A stretch of DNA of 64,000 nt. Source: Candidatus Omnitrophota bacterium (GTDB lineage: Bacteria > CAIJMQ01). Every line of letters starts with the position of its first letter. Position 1 is the stretch's first letter. Shown one piece after another: positions 18,401 to 27,100 of the stretch. The DNA is taken from positions 1-64,000 of the forward strand of contig JAHJCU010000008.1 in NCBI GenBank assembly GCA_018812925.1. Direction: 5' to 3'. The notes beneath the pieces are model-generated. The model did not search any database. It saw only the letters and a program-made list of their open reading frames with translations, and had not been told where the DNA came from. A program made the translations under genes and the position numbers.

Positions 18401-21400
18401 TCTATCATAGAGTTATATTCGGCCTTAATCCAGGAATCAGAACGGTCAGTATCAGAGATACGGACTTCATCTATTGTGCCGTCAAACCAATAACTGTTTT
18501 GCGGCAAACCACCTCCCATAACAAAATTTTCTAAAGGAGCAGTTACCGCTGAATTAACCCAGGCACCTATCCTTGCACCATTAACATATAAGGCAAACTG
18601 TGTACCGGTATGAACGGCATAAACCTGATACCAAGTCCCTGTAGAAATATCATAACCTCCAGGGGAAGAAGTCCCATCCCAAGCATATACTTTATTATTC
18701 CAAGTGTAGATTTCAAAACCAACATCAACAGCATCAGCTTGTTGGAGCGGAACATCGTAACCGGAACCATCGGGAGCAATTGCATCCCACCTTATCCATC
18801 CCCCATATGTTGTTATATTACCGCTTATAACGGGAGTAGCCGTCTGAATGTAATCATCATCACTAACTCCGTCCCAGGTAAAGCTCTGCCCTTTTCCTAT
18901 CTTCGCGTCTATCTCTACGGGCTCTCCTGTGCCCCTTTTTGTTCCATCATAGCTATTGGAGGTGCTATCTAATATAGTTTCAGACGGACCATCCTTCATA
19001 TGCTGAACCATTAAATAATGAGAATCCCACACATTTTCTGTATCCTGTTTATCTTCGGCACCCGGATTGCCGTAATATATCCAGATATAATCTGAATCTG
19101 CGGTTGGGTTATCAGCCGGAATATTAGGCACTTTTACCCAGATGATTGAAGTATCATTATCAACCCATTCCTCTATCTCATATGGAAGTTCAGTAATCCC
19201 GTCAGCATCAATGAATCTTATGTCTGCGCCAGTAGATTTAGTGTAGTCAAAATTACTTGGGGTAAGTTTCACCATTACTGGGAAATCATCAAGACCTTCT
19301 CCTAAAGAGAATTTGTTAAATGTAAGGGGCTTCCTGAATATCCAGTCTTCATCCCACCAGCTGAGAGGAAAAACAAAATCTTCAATCCTATAAGCATCCT
19401 CCTGATGATTATTAAAACTTATATTTATACCGGTATCCAGTTCTGAAATATCACTAAGGATTATCGAAGTAGCACCGGGAGAATAGTCACCAACTACGGT
19501 AGCTGTGATAGTCTTGTGTCCGTTTTTGTCTAATTTCACCACACAGGAGTCACCTGTATCAGCCACCCATACCTCGCCATGATGTAGTCCATCAGAAGAA
19601 TTGACGGATATGGATTGAGGAGAATTAAAACCTCCCACCTTCAGAATACCTGCGTAACGAATCGCCTGTTCATCGCCCAAGACAGCATAAGGCTGGGAAG
19701 AACTGTATTTGCAAACTCTAATTACATCTGTCCAAAACTCCCAACCGCCGTGGACATAAAAATGGGTAAAATTATTATAATTCGCATCGGTGTTAGAAAC
19801 AGACGCTACTAACCCACCGCTCATATCATATAGTTCAGACTCCAGATTGTTACTATATTTTCTAAATACCACTTTATACCAAGTATTAGCACTCCCAGTG
19901 AATGGCGTAGTAGGAACCAAATTGCTACCAATACCCAAAGTCCTCCTTTCAATAGCAAAAATCGGCAGAGCGCCACCAAATCCTGCTATTCTGGGGCCAT
20001 ATCCGTTTGCATCTACATCACCCATACTGTATCTGTTCTGAAGACCTCCAGCACTATTTATTCTATTTGTCAAAAATATCAATTCAAAATCGTGTAATTC
20101 TGCCCCTATACCAATATACCCACCATGAGGGTCATTATTAGCTGTTTTAAGAAGAACTCTGTTCCCTCCATCTGAAGCCAGTTGGACTTCCCCACTGCTG
20201 TAATTATTCCAACCTGAGGGTAATTCGCTATCAGCCTGATCTCCATAACTTTCAAAATCGTCAAAGAAAACAAAAGTATTTTTCCCATCACTCTGAGAAG
20301 TAGCATTTGGATTTCCATAGTATATATAGATTTTATCTGTCCCGGAATTTTTCACTTTTACCCAGATAGTAGAAGTATCAGATGAATTCCATTCTTCAAT
20401 CCAGTAACGCAGGATATTGCCCTGCGAATCGGTAAACCTAATATCCTCACCGTTTGTTCCATATACATTGGAATAATTAAAGTTAGTAGTATTTAATTCT
20501 ACTCTAATCTGGAAATCTTCTTCTGGAGTAGATGGACTTAAGATAATAGGCCTTTTGTATTCCCAATCTTGAGTATATTTCACTACCGAATCATCTTCCG
20601 AATCATTTCCTGTATTTGCCGCCCAAGATATATCATATTCGGAGTTGTTTCTGTTAGAAATAGAATTGGCACAGACGCTTTTTGGAGAAATTAGCGATTT
20701 GTCCCTGAACCTATCTATATGAATGACTGATGCTTCTTTGTCGATAATGGAATGTTCATTTGGCAAGCCGGGCAAGCCAGAGTAAGTAGTAAGAGCATAA
20801 GGGTCAGGAACCTTATCCACTTCTTCCGTTTCTAAAACATATCCCCCGGCTCGGTTATCGCTGTAAAAATCTATTTTTATACCCGGATAGATATATTTGT
20901 CTTGGCTATAAAGTTCAAACATAGTATCTCCAGCGACAAATTCTTCATTGGGAAGAGTATAATAGCGCTTTACTAATGGCGTATCCGACGGCTCGTCCCT
21001 ACCCCATCCGGTTAATTGGGTAATGCCCGAATCATTTGTTGAATCGTCTGCGAACCACACTTTCGTATTATATGTATTCGTGGAAACGGAAACGGGAGAA
21101 TCAAATCCTGCCGAACGCACCAGTTCCATATAAATTTGGGAATCTGTTATATCATCGGGAAGGATAGGGGAAGGACTAATAAATTTAATCACCCATCCAT
21201 TAACAATATCAGAGTCCACACTGTCAATCTCATATACATCTGCCCTATTCATTCCAAAACTTAACTTTAATCCAGGATAAAATAGCCCTGTAGGGTTTAT
21301 ATTTACGGCAATTGTATCGCCATCCTCACCTACATCCATTACTTTTATAACAGTCGGCGCGTGTCCTTCCTTATAAAGTCGGCTTACCTGTTTATTTCCC

Positions 21401-21510
21401 GTATCCGCAACCCAAGCGTCCGAAAATGCGTATTGAGGAAAAATAAGCCCTAATATAATAAGAAGGACTAAATTCTCCCGCAAAAATTTGTTTTTAAATA
21501 GTTTATTCAT
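15427..21510 (-). CDS. Giant secreted protein with NHL-like, DUF2341 and LamG-like domains
   Basis: 2027 residues, exported (signal peptide ending near YAFSDA). At least seven NHL-like units of the type GGF.SP..VS.....G..WVADTG occur at the N-terminus and around 620-660 and 1060-1330. Two DUF2341 modules begin near 313 (DWEYKRPIIL) and 720 (WWDEDWIFRKPLTF). A beta-sandwich and a LamG-like module follow at about 417-610 and 835-1045, and fibronectin-like modules fill the end (last at about 1930-2015). No anchor is seen. ATG 21510 has GGAG just upstream. Its place inside the pilus locus suggests a surface protein or substrate of the machine (inference). Confidence 0.85.
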   Translation of the reverse strand: MNKLFKNKFLRENLVLLIILGLIFPQYAFSDAWVADTGNKQVSRLYKEGHAPTVIKVMDVGEDGDTIAVNINPTGLFYPGLKLSFGMNRADVYEIDSVDSDIVNGWVIKFISPSPILPDDITDSQIYMELVRSAGFDSPVSVSTNTYNTKVWFADDSTNDSGITQLTGWGRDEPSDTPLVKRYYTLPNEEFVAGDTMFELYSQDKYIYPGIKIDFYSDNRAGGYVLETEEVDKVPDPYALTTYSGLPGLPNEHSIIDKEASVIHIDRFRDKSLISPKSVCANSISNRNNSEYDISWAANTGNDSEDDSVVKYTQDWEYKRPIILSPSTPEEDFQIRVELNTTNFNYSNVYGTNGEDIRFTDSQGNILRYWIEEWNSSDTSTIWVKVKNSGTDKIYIYYGNPNATSQSDGKNTFVFFDDFESYGDQADSELPSGWNNYSSGEVQLASDGGNRVLLKTANNDPHGGYIGIGAELHDFELIFLTNRINSAGGLQNRYSMGDVDANGYGPRIAGFGGALPIFAIERRTLGIGSNLVPTTPFTGSANTWYKVVFRKYSNNLESELYDMSGGLVASVSNTDANYNNFTHFYVHGGWEFWTDVIRVCKYSSSQPYAVLGDEQAIRYAGILKVGGFNSPQSISVNSSDGLHHGEVWVADTGDSCVVKLDKNGHKTITATVVGDYSPGATSIILSDISELDTGINISFNNHQEDAYRIEDFVFPLSWWDEDWIFRKPLTFNKFSLGEGLDDFPVMVKLTPSNFDYTKSTGADIRFIDADGITELPYEIEEWVDNDTSIIWVKVPNIPADNPTADSDYIWIYYGNPGAEDKQDTENVWDSHYLMVQHMKDGPSETILDSTSNSYDGTKRGTGEPVEIDAKIGKGQSFTWDGVSDDDYIQTATPVISGNITTYGGWIRWDAIAPDGSGYDVPLQQADAVDVGFEIYTWNNKVYAWDGTSSPGGYDISTGTWYQVYAVHTGTQFALYVNGARIGAWVNSAVTAPLENFVMGGGLPQNSYWFDGTIDEVRISDTDRSDSWIKAEYNSMIDNFIDYGDEEAIGVIIDLPLRNYVMDGSSVARELARIGGFTEPVAVAVDSILGDCWVIDDNDTVIWINGDIGNDIIPATAGYNINTDAGYHHIITGFNNPVSVSADPLSGNCWVACEGSIGSDSYIVQLDKDVPDGYTLNGNRHTKIFGFDSPNAVSIDPSTGECWVSDKGNAQVVRLSPEGHRYTGYIVDEVGLDTVILELDSVDTETRDTDLYQPLKISFGSFASEIKPVYEIVSVTPVGADNVEIKFKPELTQSISGGIRVNKELARVGGFSSPSDVSAFKGEDLGLGLHPWRLQVREFYVVGEDEFPNDSDDGWRDFPVNTPIHDATPQFRWKYIDIDGDYLPLDSYRIRIWTRDDGGNFVSDPVWDSDDSGGLTVDLGREIYPGQWIYTDWDNSVNTKENDSTGRYSTDYGSPDEDDCPDLSQIEDSDTDLGDRTYFVQLTVKNRINLSSDTYPLGDLPSSDTSIIAFTLDKTPPGSYRVCGTQVFVPATEDNNIKTDWDDVITPTTYLQTDNYYWDEVWVQWDGGDTEIVGNTSLWIPKKQVTLRVKVKDRNNENPPKAGEPERKGHDDSMEIPEDSTNCSGISLNAQYRYSRATSPEPREWSEWFDCEEVRLYDEEVIMSNNQGQRLLQGGVKDDFVWLYAKNVLFSDGDTNLIQFRVLDEGYMEVSKLAEDKDSADTAEVWIAPNMGYSHADTIVEELPIGNDITYQTSSNIYGYKLKIDSDIPQIILVEYPSNPYPHSFASFKWVAIDTTPCRYKWRLEYWSDSINDWDCVAGGTADDGEDPFTYSENTCNWQDGTPWDDGSFPPPVPDPTQKGTPGTSVSFEGLEVGRLYRFRVKAKDLDGVACDPIIVSRRVSNEAVWVWYVSPEVPNTIITSGPSGQVYGDVNFTWRGVGGMPPYEYNYRLGGLEGWQGWKDSTHPDYREKTYSGLSVGTYVFEVRAKDNNGSDPTPARRIFTVVDPSHPPYSQVSPKNIYKYFREIGE

Positions 21511-21530
21511 ATAACTCCATTTAAAATTCA

Positions 21531-21617
21531 TAGTGGCAAAGTTCACTTTGCTTTTTCAAGTTGTAGTAGCAAAGCTTGCTTTGCAATTTATTTCTGCCGA
21601 GTAAACTCGGCCACTAC
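21531..21617. repeat. Three-hairpin palindrome with TAGTGGC/GCCACTA ends
   Basis: Outer arms TAGTGGC and GGCCACTAC enclose GCAAAG-ttca-CTTTGC, GCAAAG-cttg-CTTTGC and CCGAGT-aa-ACTCGG. It has the same plan (closing stem plus three hairpins) as family 1, with different sequence. The terminal GTAGT...ACTAC is shared with the palindrome at 22652-22717. Confidence 0.75.
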
Positions 21618-21651
21618 ATTAAACGATGCAATTTCTATGCCATTATTCTTT

Positions 21652-21732
21652 CTGTCATTGCGAGAAGCATAAGTGACGAAGCAATCCCAAAAGGGGAGAT
21701 TGCCACGCTCCTTTTAGTCGCTCGCAATGACA
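21652..21732. repeat. TGTCATTGCGAG-type palindromic repeat
   Basis: The ends TGTCATTGCGAG and CTCGCAATGACA are a 12-bp perfect inverted repeat. Inside are GCAATC...GATTGC and AGTGAC...GTCGCT-like arms. Palindromes with this CATTGCGAG signature are, from memory, widespread in several bacterial phyla as intergenic repeats. Confidence 0.85.
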
Positions 21733-21756
21733 ACATAGTTATTTTTTCTGTCTTTT

Positions 21757-21831
21757 GGAGTGAACCAGAACAAGTTCGGTTCACTCCAGCCCTGAACCGT
21801 GATTTTGTAAAGCAAAATCTCTGGTTCAGGG
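21757..21831. repeat. Two adjacent perfect hairpins at the nucleotidyltransferase 3' end
   Basis: GGAGTGAACC/GGTTCACTCC (21757-21787) is followed by CCCTGAACC/GGTTCAGGG with an inner GATTTTG/CAAAATC (21790-21831). The stop codon of the nucleotidyltransferase lies in the second. Confidence 0.8.
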
Positions 21832-22425
21832 ACTGTTTTCTGCCTGCCCCGTTGAAAGTCGAAGACTTTCTTTCGGGGTCCTTTCTTTTACTTTTCCCCA
21901 AATATCCGAAACCTTCAATTCTTTAACCCACTGCTGGATATAATCATAATCCAAATTTTCATGTTGTATCTGGAAAATTCCCAAAGCATCATTAAAATGC
22001 TTATCTATATCGGACTCTTTATACCAAAGAAGTTTTCTTATGATAGTATCTTCCGGAGTGCTGATATAAACTTCTTTTCCGAATATTTCTTTTTTTACTC
22101 TTCTTTGAAAAATCACTTTCTCATATGGAATATCTTTCAGCATCCAGAAGTCGATTTTCATCCCCGTTTCGGGATGAATTATATTAAACATTGTCTTATG
22201 CGAGACTGCATCCTTTATTCCCTCTTCACTCACATAAAATTCTTCCTTAAAGGAATTTATAATCTCGAAAATGTTGTTTTCGCTTATTTCCACTACTATA
22301 TCAATATCATGTGTTGTGCGCGGTTTACCATAGAATAATACAACCATTCCGCCTGTGAGCATATAAGGAAAACCCAGATTATTAATCTGAACTATTACTT
22401 TTATAAATATATCTTGTTGCGTCAT
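21826..22425 (-). CDS. Nucleotidyltransferase-fold protein with palindrome-derived tail
   Basis: 199 residues of the nucleotidyltransferase (AbiEii/DUF6036-like) fold. The signature is MLTGGMVVLFYGKPRTTHDID at about 22-42, with the metal-binding DID and a later IDFWML strand. Such proteins are often toxin or defence-cassette members. It overlaps the end of the small partner gene by 44 bp. The last 20 or so residues (after VKERT) are coded by the palindromes 21826-21878 and do not look like native protein. This two-gene unit interrupts an otherwise pilus-related operon. Confidence 0.75.
   Translation of the reverse strand: MTQQDIFIKVIVQINNLGFPYMLTGGMVVLFYGKPRTTHDIDIVVEISENNIFEIINSFKEEFYVSEEGIKDAVSHKTMFNIIHPETGMKIDFWMLKDIPYEKVIFQRRVKKEIFGKEVYISTPEDTIIRKLLWYKESDIDKHFNDALGIFQIQHENLDYDYIQQWVKELKVSDIWGKVKERTPKESLRLSTGQAENSP
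21847..21878 (-). repeat. CCCCGTT-type palindrome inside nucleotidyltransferase 3' end
   Basis: Plus strand: CCCCGTTgAAAGTC, gaa, GACTTTCtttCGGGG. It is translated in the C-terminal tail. The CCCCGTT end recalls the palindromes at 40648 and 50809. Confidence 0.75.
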
Positions 22426-22633
22426 AACTCAATCTCCGAAATAGTTCTTTTTCTATTCCTTTCTCGTCGAGCCCGGGATTTTGTTGTTTTATCCCATCTT
22501 TACATAGAGTTACAGAAAGGTCTCTTAACTGGAAACTTATCTTAAGCCGTTTTTCTCCGCTCATCTTGCGTAAGTTTTCCAGATAAAATTCTTCCGTGTA
22601 TGGATTTTCGTTAGTGTATCGGTTCATATTCAT
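22382..22633 (-). CDS. Small helical partner of the nucleotidyltransferase
   Basis: 83 residues, predicted helical. The pattern (SGEKRLKISFQLRDL, IKQQNPGLDEKGIEKELFRRL) matches a small uncharacterised family commonly found directly before nucleotidyltransferase-fold genes. It is probably an antitoxin-like or regulatory partner, by context only. The start at 22633 follows GGTGA; an internal ATG two codons later is equally possible. Confidence 0.65.
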   Translation of the reverse strand: MNMNRYTNENPYTEEFYLENLRKMSGEKRLKISFQLRDLSVTLCKDGIKQQNPGLDEKGIEKELFRRLSYDATRYIYKSNSSD

Positions 22634-22651
22634 TCACCATTTACATTTCCT

Positions 22652-22717
22652 GTAGTTGCCCATTTATGGGCTTTTTTACAAATGCCAACGAACATGCGCC
22701 GATGAATCGGCAACTAC
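22652..22717. repeat. GTAGTTGCC...GGCAACTAC palindrome
   Basis: A 9-bp closing repeat encloses GCCC-atttat-GGGC and GCCGAT-ga-ATCGGC. It lies directly before the small-partner gene, so the two-gene cassette is bracketed by palindromes. Confidence 0.8.
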
Positions 22718-22765
22718 GTATATCCACTGTATTTCCATTTATTTCCATGTATCTCTATTGTGTTA

Positions 22766-25700
22766 TTATCTTTCCATCACCACCATATATTTCTTCTCGC
22801 CTAAAATTTCGTATCTATCTGTTGAACCCGCAGGATAAGTTATAGTCCCTTTATCACTCTTCCTCAATGCCTGCCCCGTAGATATTATAGTAAAAACTTT
22901 GGATTTGGTCGTTATGAGGTTAGAGATTTTAGAGAAAATATCCAAACTAATAACTTTATTGCCGCCTGCATCTTCGACGTTCAAAATTTCTCCGATATCG
23001 TTAAACGGTCCGTCATCTGAATTGAGCACATTATAGTCATCAATCCCATCATATCCATCCAAGTCTTGCCTATAATTAACTATTGCGGTAGCAATTGGTT
23101 GGGTTATTCCCGGCAATGACTGTAAGATTACCGTATCGGCTGTATTTATGTTTATTCTGCCGTATGTTCTATATTCCGGAGCCAAGATAACAGCATCAAA
23201 ATAAATGGTATTGATGTCGGTATAGTCCTTCCAAATTTCCACCTTAAGAAATTCACCGGGATTTGCAGGGACAATATCTCCGCCGATAGTTATCTGTCCA
23301 AAATCCGCTATATTATCAGGCGCAAAAGATATTTCTCTGGTTACAGTTGTGGGGTTTCCTGTTATTTGATCTATAACACCCGTCGTCACTTTTACAAGCA
23401 TCGTATCCGGGGCATCAAGTCCAACCACTCTGCCCGAAATATAGAGTTCATAAATAGCGGTATCGGGATTTATACGCTGGTCAATTCCCCATATCCAGAT
23501 TCCGGTGTCATTGGGATTAACAGCAGGGTTAGAACAGGAATAATAAGGCGTCAAAAAGGTGTCGTCGGCAGGATTTTCAGCAAGATCCCAGACACCATTG
23601 TTGTAGTACGTAGAATTCTCCGCTTCCAACCTCTTTTGCGATACGGTTATTTTATCGGCAATGCGTTGGACGAGTTTTGTATCTTCCTTATCTAAATAAT
23701 AATCATAGCCTATTTGGGACCATTCAAAGAAAATATGATATTCGGAAGTATTATTGGGATTAGTGGTCCAATCTTGGGTTACAGTTATCTCATTTGAAGT
23801 ATTGCTTTTAATTTCTCTTATTTGTCCCGCGCCTTTTCCGGATGCGATTAAAACATAAGCGCCTTCCCAGTCATCACTGCCCCAAGTTTTGGTATTATCC
23901 TCCAAGGTATCATCGCCTCCATCCGAAGCCCACCCAAAAACTTCAATTCTCATTCTGCTCACATCTTTAATTTTTCCTATCGTTGCAAACGGCAAATTCG
24001 CCACATTAGCATTTATTGCAAGACTTGGGTTATTTACGCATACACTGTTTTCCATAGTCGGAGTTGCGCCAAAAATTTCGGGCACTTCCAAGTCGGCTTT
24101 GTTAAGATGCCACATATCGTCTACCCCGTCATTGTTTCTATCCCAAACCGCGGTCGGGTCGTCTTTTTCCAAAGCGATAAAACCATAGACAGGCACATCA
24201 TTTTCCTGCGTATAACATACCCTATTTATATCCTCTGCCAGATAATTAACCTGCGAAACAATCTGCTGGTCAGCCAAAGCGCCTTTATATAGGGTCACGG
24301 CCATAGGTTTAAAGAATATGTAGTAGCTACGATTAGATGAACTTTCATCAATAACAGCACCACTCCAATCCCATTTGGTGCTTATAGTTATCGTATCTGA
24401 AGTATTACTGGAAACTTGCCGTGTAATCTGGGTATCACTCCCATCACCATTAACGTCAATATTAGCTATAATAGTAGCGCCCTTCCATTGATTATTCAGC
24501 CAGGGGGAACTACCAATCTGTAAGGTGTTTTCACCTATTACAATATACTCTCCAGACTCCTCTTTACCTGCCGGGATTTCAATCGGCGAATCCGTAAATA
24601 TACTGCCGGAGAGAATAATCGTATCGCCAAAGCCATCTTCTGCAATGTTTATGGGAGAGGTAGAAAGTTGTAATTGAACTACTCTATCAGAATTGTTCCC
24701 GTCAAACCAAGTATTTTCAACAAATATATTGTCTTGCGCTTTTATAGGAACATCATCGTCGTCCTGGTCAAAATCCAACGATAAACTATCGTCCTTATCC
24801 ACCGCCAGAACCATATATTCTCTTGCTTCTATAATAGTATCATCGGGAATTGTTCCCGTCCATCCGGCAGAAGTTGCAAGAACCCATCCGCCGATATCCA
24901 CATCGTTATCCGATATATTTACAAGTTCCACATATTCGCAGTCCGGTTGTTGGGACAATTGAATGTAATCAAGACGCGCACCGTTACGTTCGTTGGTATT
25001 TTCTGATGTCTCCAATTCTATTTCGCCCAAACCTGCATCTTTTACCTCTATAATTCCCAAATCTTCCAATAACCAACCGCCTATATTACGGGTACCGGCT
25101 TCTAAAACAACATCAGGCGCATCTGATTTAAGGGTGATAGTAAAACTATGGTCTTGCGCAACGCTAAATCCGTCATTGGGATCGGGAACAGTGTTCCAAG
25201 GTTCGCTTGAATCTATCTCCAACATAGAGCCCTCATTACTTATAACCCGTCGGGTTTGTTCTATTGTTGTTCCCGGAGGATTTTCAGAAATAACAGTAAC
25301 TAAAGCGCTTTCCCACTGGTCATCTTCCCAAAGTTTACCAATAACTTCTAAAGTTGTATCATAACCGTCACCATCATTAGCAACAAGTCCTGTATCAGGA
25401 GCAGAAGAATATGTAAGCGCTCTTAATCTATAAAAACCTTCACGATAAATTTCCATATCAGCAGAGATAGTTTTAGGATCAGTAATTGTAGACGGGATTT
25501 CGGAATAAATGCCTGTATCATTTGTATCAAAATCCCAATCTATACCAAAATCTTCTGAGTTCTCAAAAAGTTCTTCTGCTTCCCACTGATACGCGGGCTT
25601 TACCATAATCTCGTTTATTCTGATTGCTTCAACTCCGCGCGTCACTGCATTGTCTTGGATATGATAATAGGAACCTGCAGGAGGATCGGTATCCCAATTG

Positions 25701-27100
25701 CGGGTTATCCATACCATATTATTATCATTGTCATAAATTGTCCGAACTTGTTTTAGACCCGACGCTGAAACGACAGTGATTTTAGCGCCTATCCATTCAT
25801 CATCATCCCAGTTTTGATTACTATCGTTTAAATTATCAACAGCCGAAACTCCCGTAACAAGCCCCGTATCTTCGTGGGATATTTCAAGAAAAGTGGAAAC
25901 ATTGTCGGTGTCGGCATAGTCAATCGTATTAACCGCGCATTGAGCAGATAACCGTTTTAGTTCTTCATAGGTAAAATCCGGAGAAATTAAATCCTGCCAC
26001 GCCTCGAACATAACCGAATAAAGCGAAGTTGCGTCTTTTATAAGATTTATGTTCATCCTCAAAAACCCCGAATCGGTGGTATTTTCATCCGAAGAATAGA
26101 CGGTGAGATATGGTTTTATTTTTTGGAAAGTGGTATCTCCAATATCCGCTACTTCCTTTATTTCTTCAACAGTTATAAAAGGGGTATCAGCGTTAACGCC
26201 ACCAACATAGGTATACGGCTTCCACGCGACAAATTCATAAGGGTCATCTAAACCTTCGTCTTCTTCGTCAACATCTCCGTCGGCATCATTGTCTATACCG
26301 TCGTGTCCCAAAATAACACTGTCTGCATTATCATCAAAATTATTATCCCCTGCCTCTCCGTCAGAGCCATATTGGTAAATTAATATGTTATCGGCTAAAA
26401 CTTGAGCAGCCTCCCACTCATTACCAAGAGAATCAGGTAGGTCCCAATATTTTAATTCGTCGTCACTGCCAGCATAAAAGAAATCCCTTAAATTAATCTC
26501 AAACGGCTTCCATCCCTGTCGCGGGTCATCAGGAGAATTATCCCAATTATCCGAACCAACTACTTGAAAGCCCGCCGTATTTATATTTATTTTGCTTGAT
26601 TCGTCTATTATCAAAACAGCATATCTGCCCACCGTATCACCGTTATCATCGGCAACATATATCCAGCGGGAATCTCTTCTTTCCACAGCATCAGAGTAAG
26701 AACTAATATATGTAGTATCATTATTTACGCTGTTGTCATCATCATCAACATAGGCGCTGAAAGTGCTGTCATTTAAATCATCATTTCTATATCCCCATTT
26801 GCTTAATTCATAAGAAACAAATCCCGTATCTCTGCCGTCTGATTTGAGAACTATGATTGCGTGTTCTATCCCCGACTTTGCGATATAGGACGCTTTCAAA
26901 CCTTGCATATAATTAAACGCCGTTTTTTCTTCCATACGCATCGTATACATAAACGTAATACCAATGGACGAAAGAACGGCAATAATCGCAACTACTATGA
27001 CAAGAGCCATACCGGAGTTATTCATTGAAGATTCCAGATTGAAGATTAAAGATTGTGGAATCTTTAATTTTGAATTTTGAATTTTTAATTTATTATTCAC
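22766..27100 (-). CDS. Giant GspK/PilX-like minor pseudopilin with lamin-tail domain
   Basis: 1444 residues; family members usually have about 300. The prepilin-type signal NNSGMALVIVVAIIAVLSS starts near 27 after a repeat-derived leader. Next come the GspK start region (KASYIAKSGIEHAI), an acidic EF-hand-like stretch (GHDGIDNDADGDVDEEDEG, about 264-283), four copies of a beta repeat (about 430, 590, 867 and 1070) and a lamin-tail-like domain split around 493 and 722-790. A helix-hairpin-helix of GspK type (RININTADTVILQSLPGI) is near 1317. It overlaps the upstream pseudopilin by 4 bp (ATGA). It could be a pilus-tip adhesin (inference). Confidence 0.85.
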   Translation of the reverse strand: MNNKLKIQNSKLKIPQSLIFNLESSMNNSGMALVIVVAIIAVLSSIGITFMYTMRMEEKTAFNYMQGLKASYIAKSGIEHAIIVLKSDGRDTGFVSYELSKWGYRNDDLNDSTFSAYVDDDDNSVNNDTTYISSYSDAVERRDSRWIYVADDNGDTVGRYAVLIIDESSKININTAGFQVVGSDNWDNSPDDPRQGWKPFEINLRDFFYAGSDDELKYWDLPDSLGNEWEAAQVLADNILIYQYGSDGEAGDNNFDDNADSVILGHDGIDNDADGDVDEEDEGLDDPYEFVAWKPYTYVGGVNADTPFITVEEIKEVADIGDTTFQKIKPYLTVYSSDENTTDSGFLRMNINLIKDATSLYSVMFEAWQDLISPDFTYEELKRLSAQCAVNTIDYADTDNVSTFLEISHEDTGLVTGVSAVDNLNDSNQNWDDDEWIGAKITVVSASGLKQVRTIYDNDNNMVWITRNWDTDPPAGSYYHIQDNAVTRGVEAIRINEIMVKPAYQWEAEELFENSEDFGIDWDFDTNDTGIYSEIPSTITDPKTISADMEIYREGFYRLRALTYSSAPDTGLVANDGDGYDTTLEVIGKLWEDDQWESALVTVISENPPGTTIEQTRRVISNEGSMLEIDSSEPWNTVPDPNDGFSVAQDHSFTITLKSDAPDVVLEAGTRNIGGWLLEDLGIIEVKDAGLGEIELETSENTNERNGARLDYIQLSQQPDCEYVELVNISDNDVDIGGWVLATSAGWTGTIPDDTIIEAREYMVLAVDKDDSLSLDFDQDDDDVPIKAQDNIFVENTWFDGNNSDRVVQLQLSTSPINIAEDGFGDTIILSGSIFTDSPIEIPAGKEESGEYIVIGENTLQIGSSPWLNNQWKGATIIANIDVNGDGSDTQITRQVSSNTSDTITISTKWDWSGAVIDESSSNRSYYIFFKPMAVTLYKGALADQQIVSQVNYLAEDINRVCYTQENDVPVYGFIALEKDDPTAVWDRNNDGVDDMWHLNKADLEVPEIFGATPTMENSVCVNNPSLAINANVANLPFATIGKIKDVSRMRIEVFGWASDGGDDTLEDNTKTWGSDDWEGAYVLIASGKGAGQIREIKSNTSNEITVTQDWTTNPNNTSEYHIFFEWSQIGYDYYLDKEDTKLVQRIADKITVSQKRLEAENSTYYNNGVWDLAENPADDTFLTPYYSCSNPAVNPNDTGIWIWGIDQRINPDTAIYELYISGRVVGLDAPDTMLVKVTTGVIDQITGNPTTVTREISFAPDNIADFGQITIGGDIVPANPGEFLKVEIWKDYTDINTIYFDAVILAPEYRTYGRININTADTVILQSLPGITQPIATAIVNYRQDLDGYDGIDDYNVLNSDDGPFNDIGEILNVEDAGGNKVISLDIFSKISNLITTKSKVFTIISTGQALRKSDKGTITYPAGSTDRYEILGEKKYMVVMER

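Larger units (their letters stand above)
21511..21825. other. Palindrome-rich spacer
   Basis: 315 bp with no gene. It is almost wholly made of inverted repeats: 21531-21617, 21652-21732 and 21757-21831, described separately. Confidence 0.75.

Noticed and set aside
21652-21732. Insertion sequence or phage attachment site
   Set aside because: There is no transposase or integrase nearby; the CATTGCGAG palindrome is a known type of small dispersed repeat.
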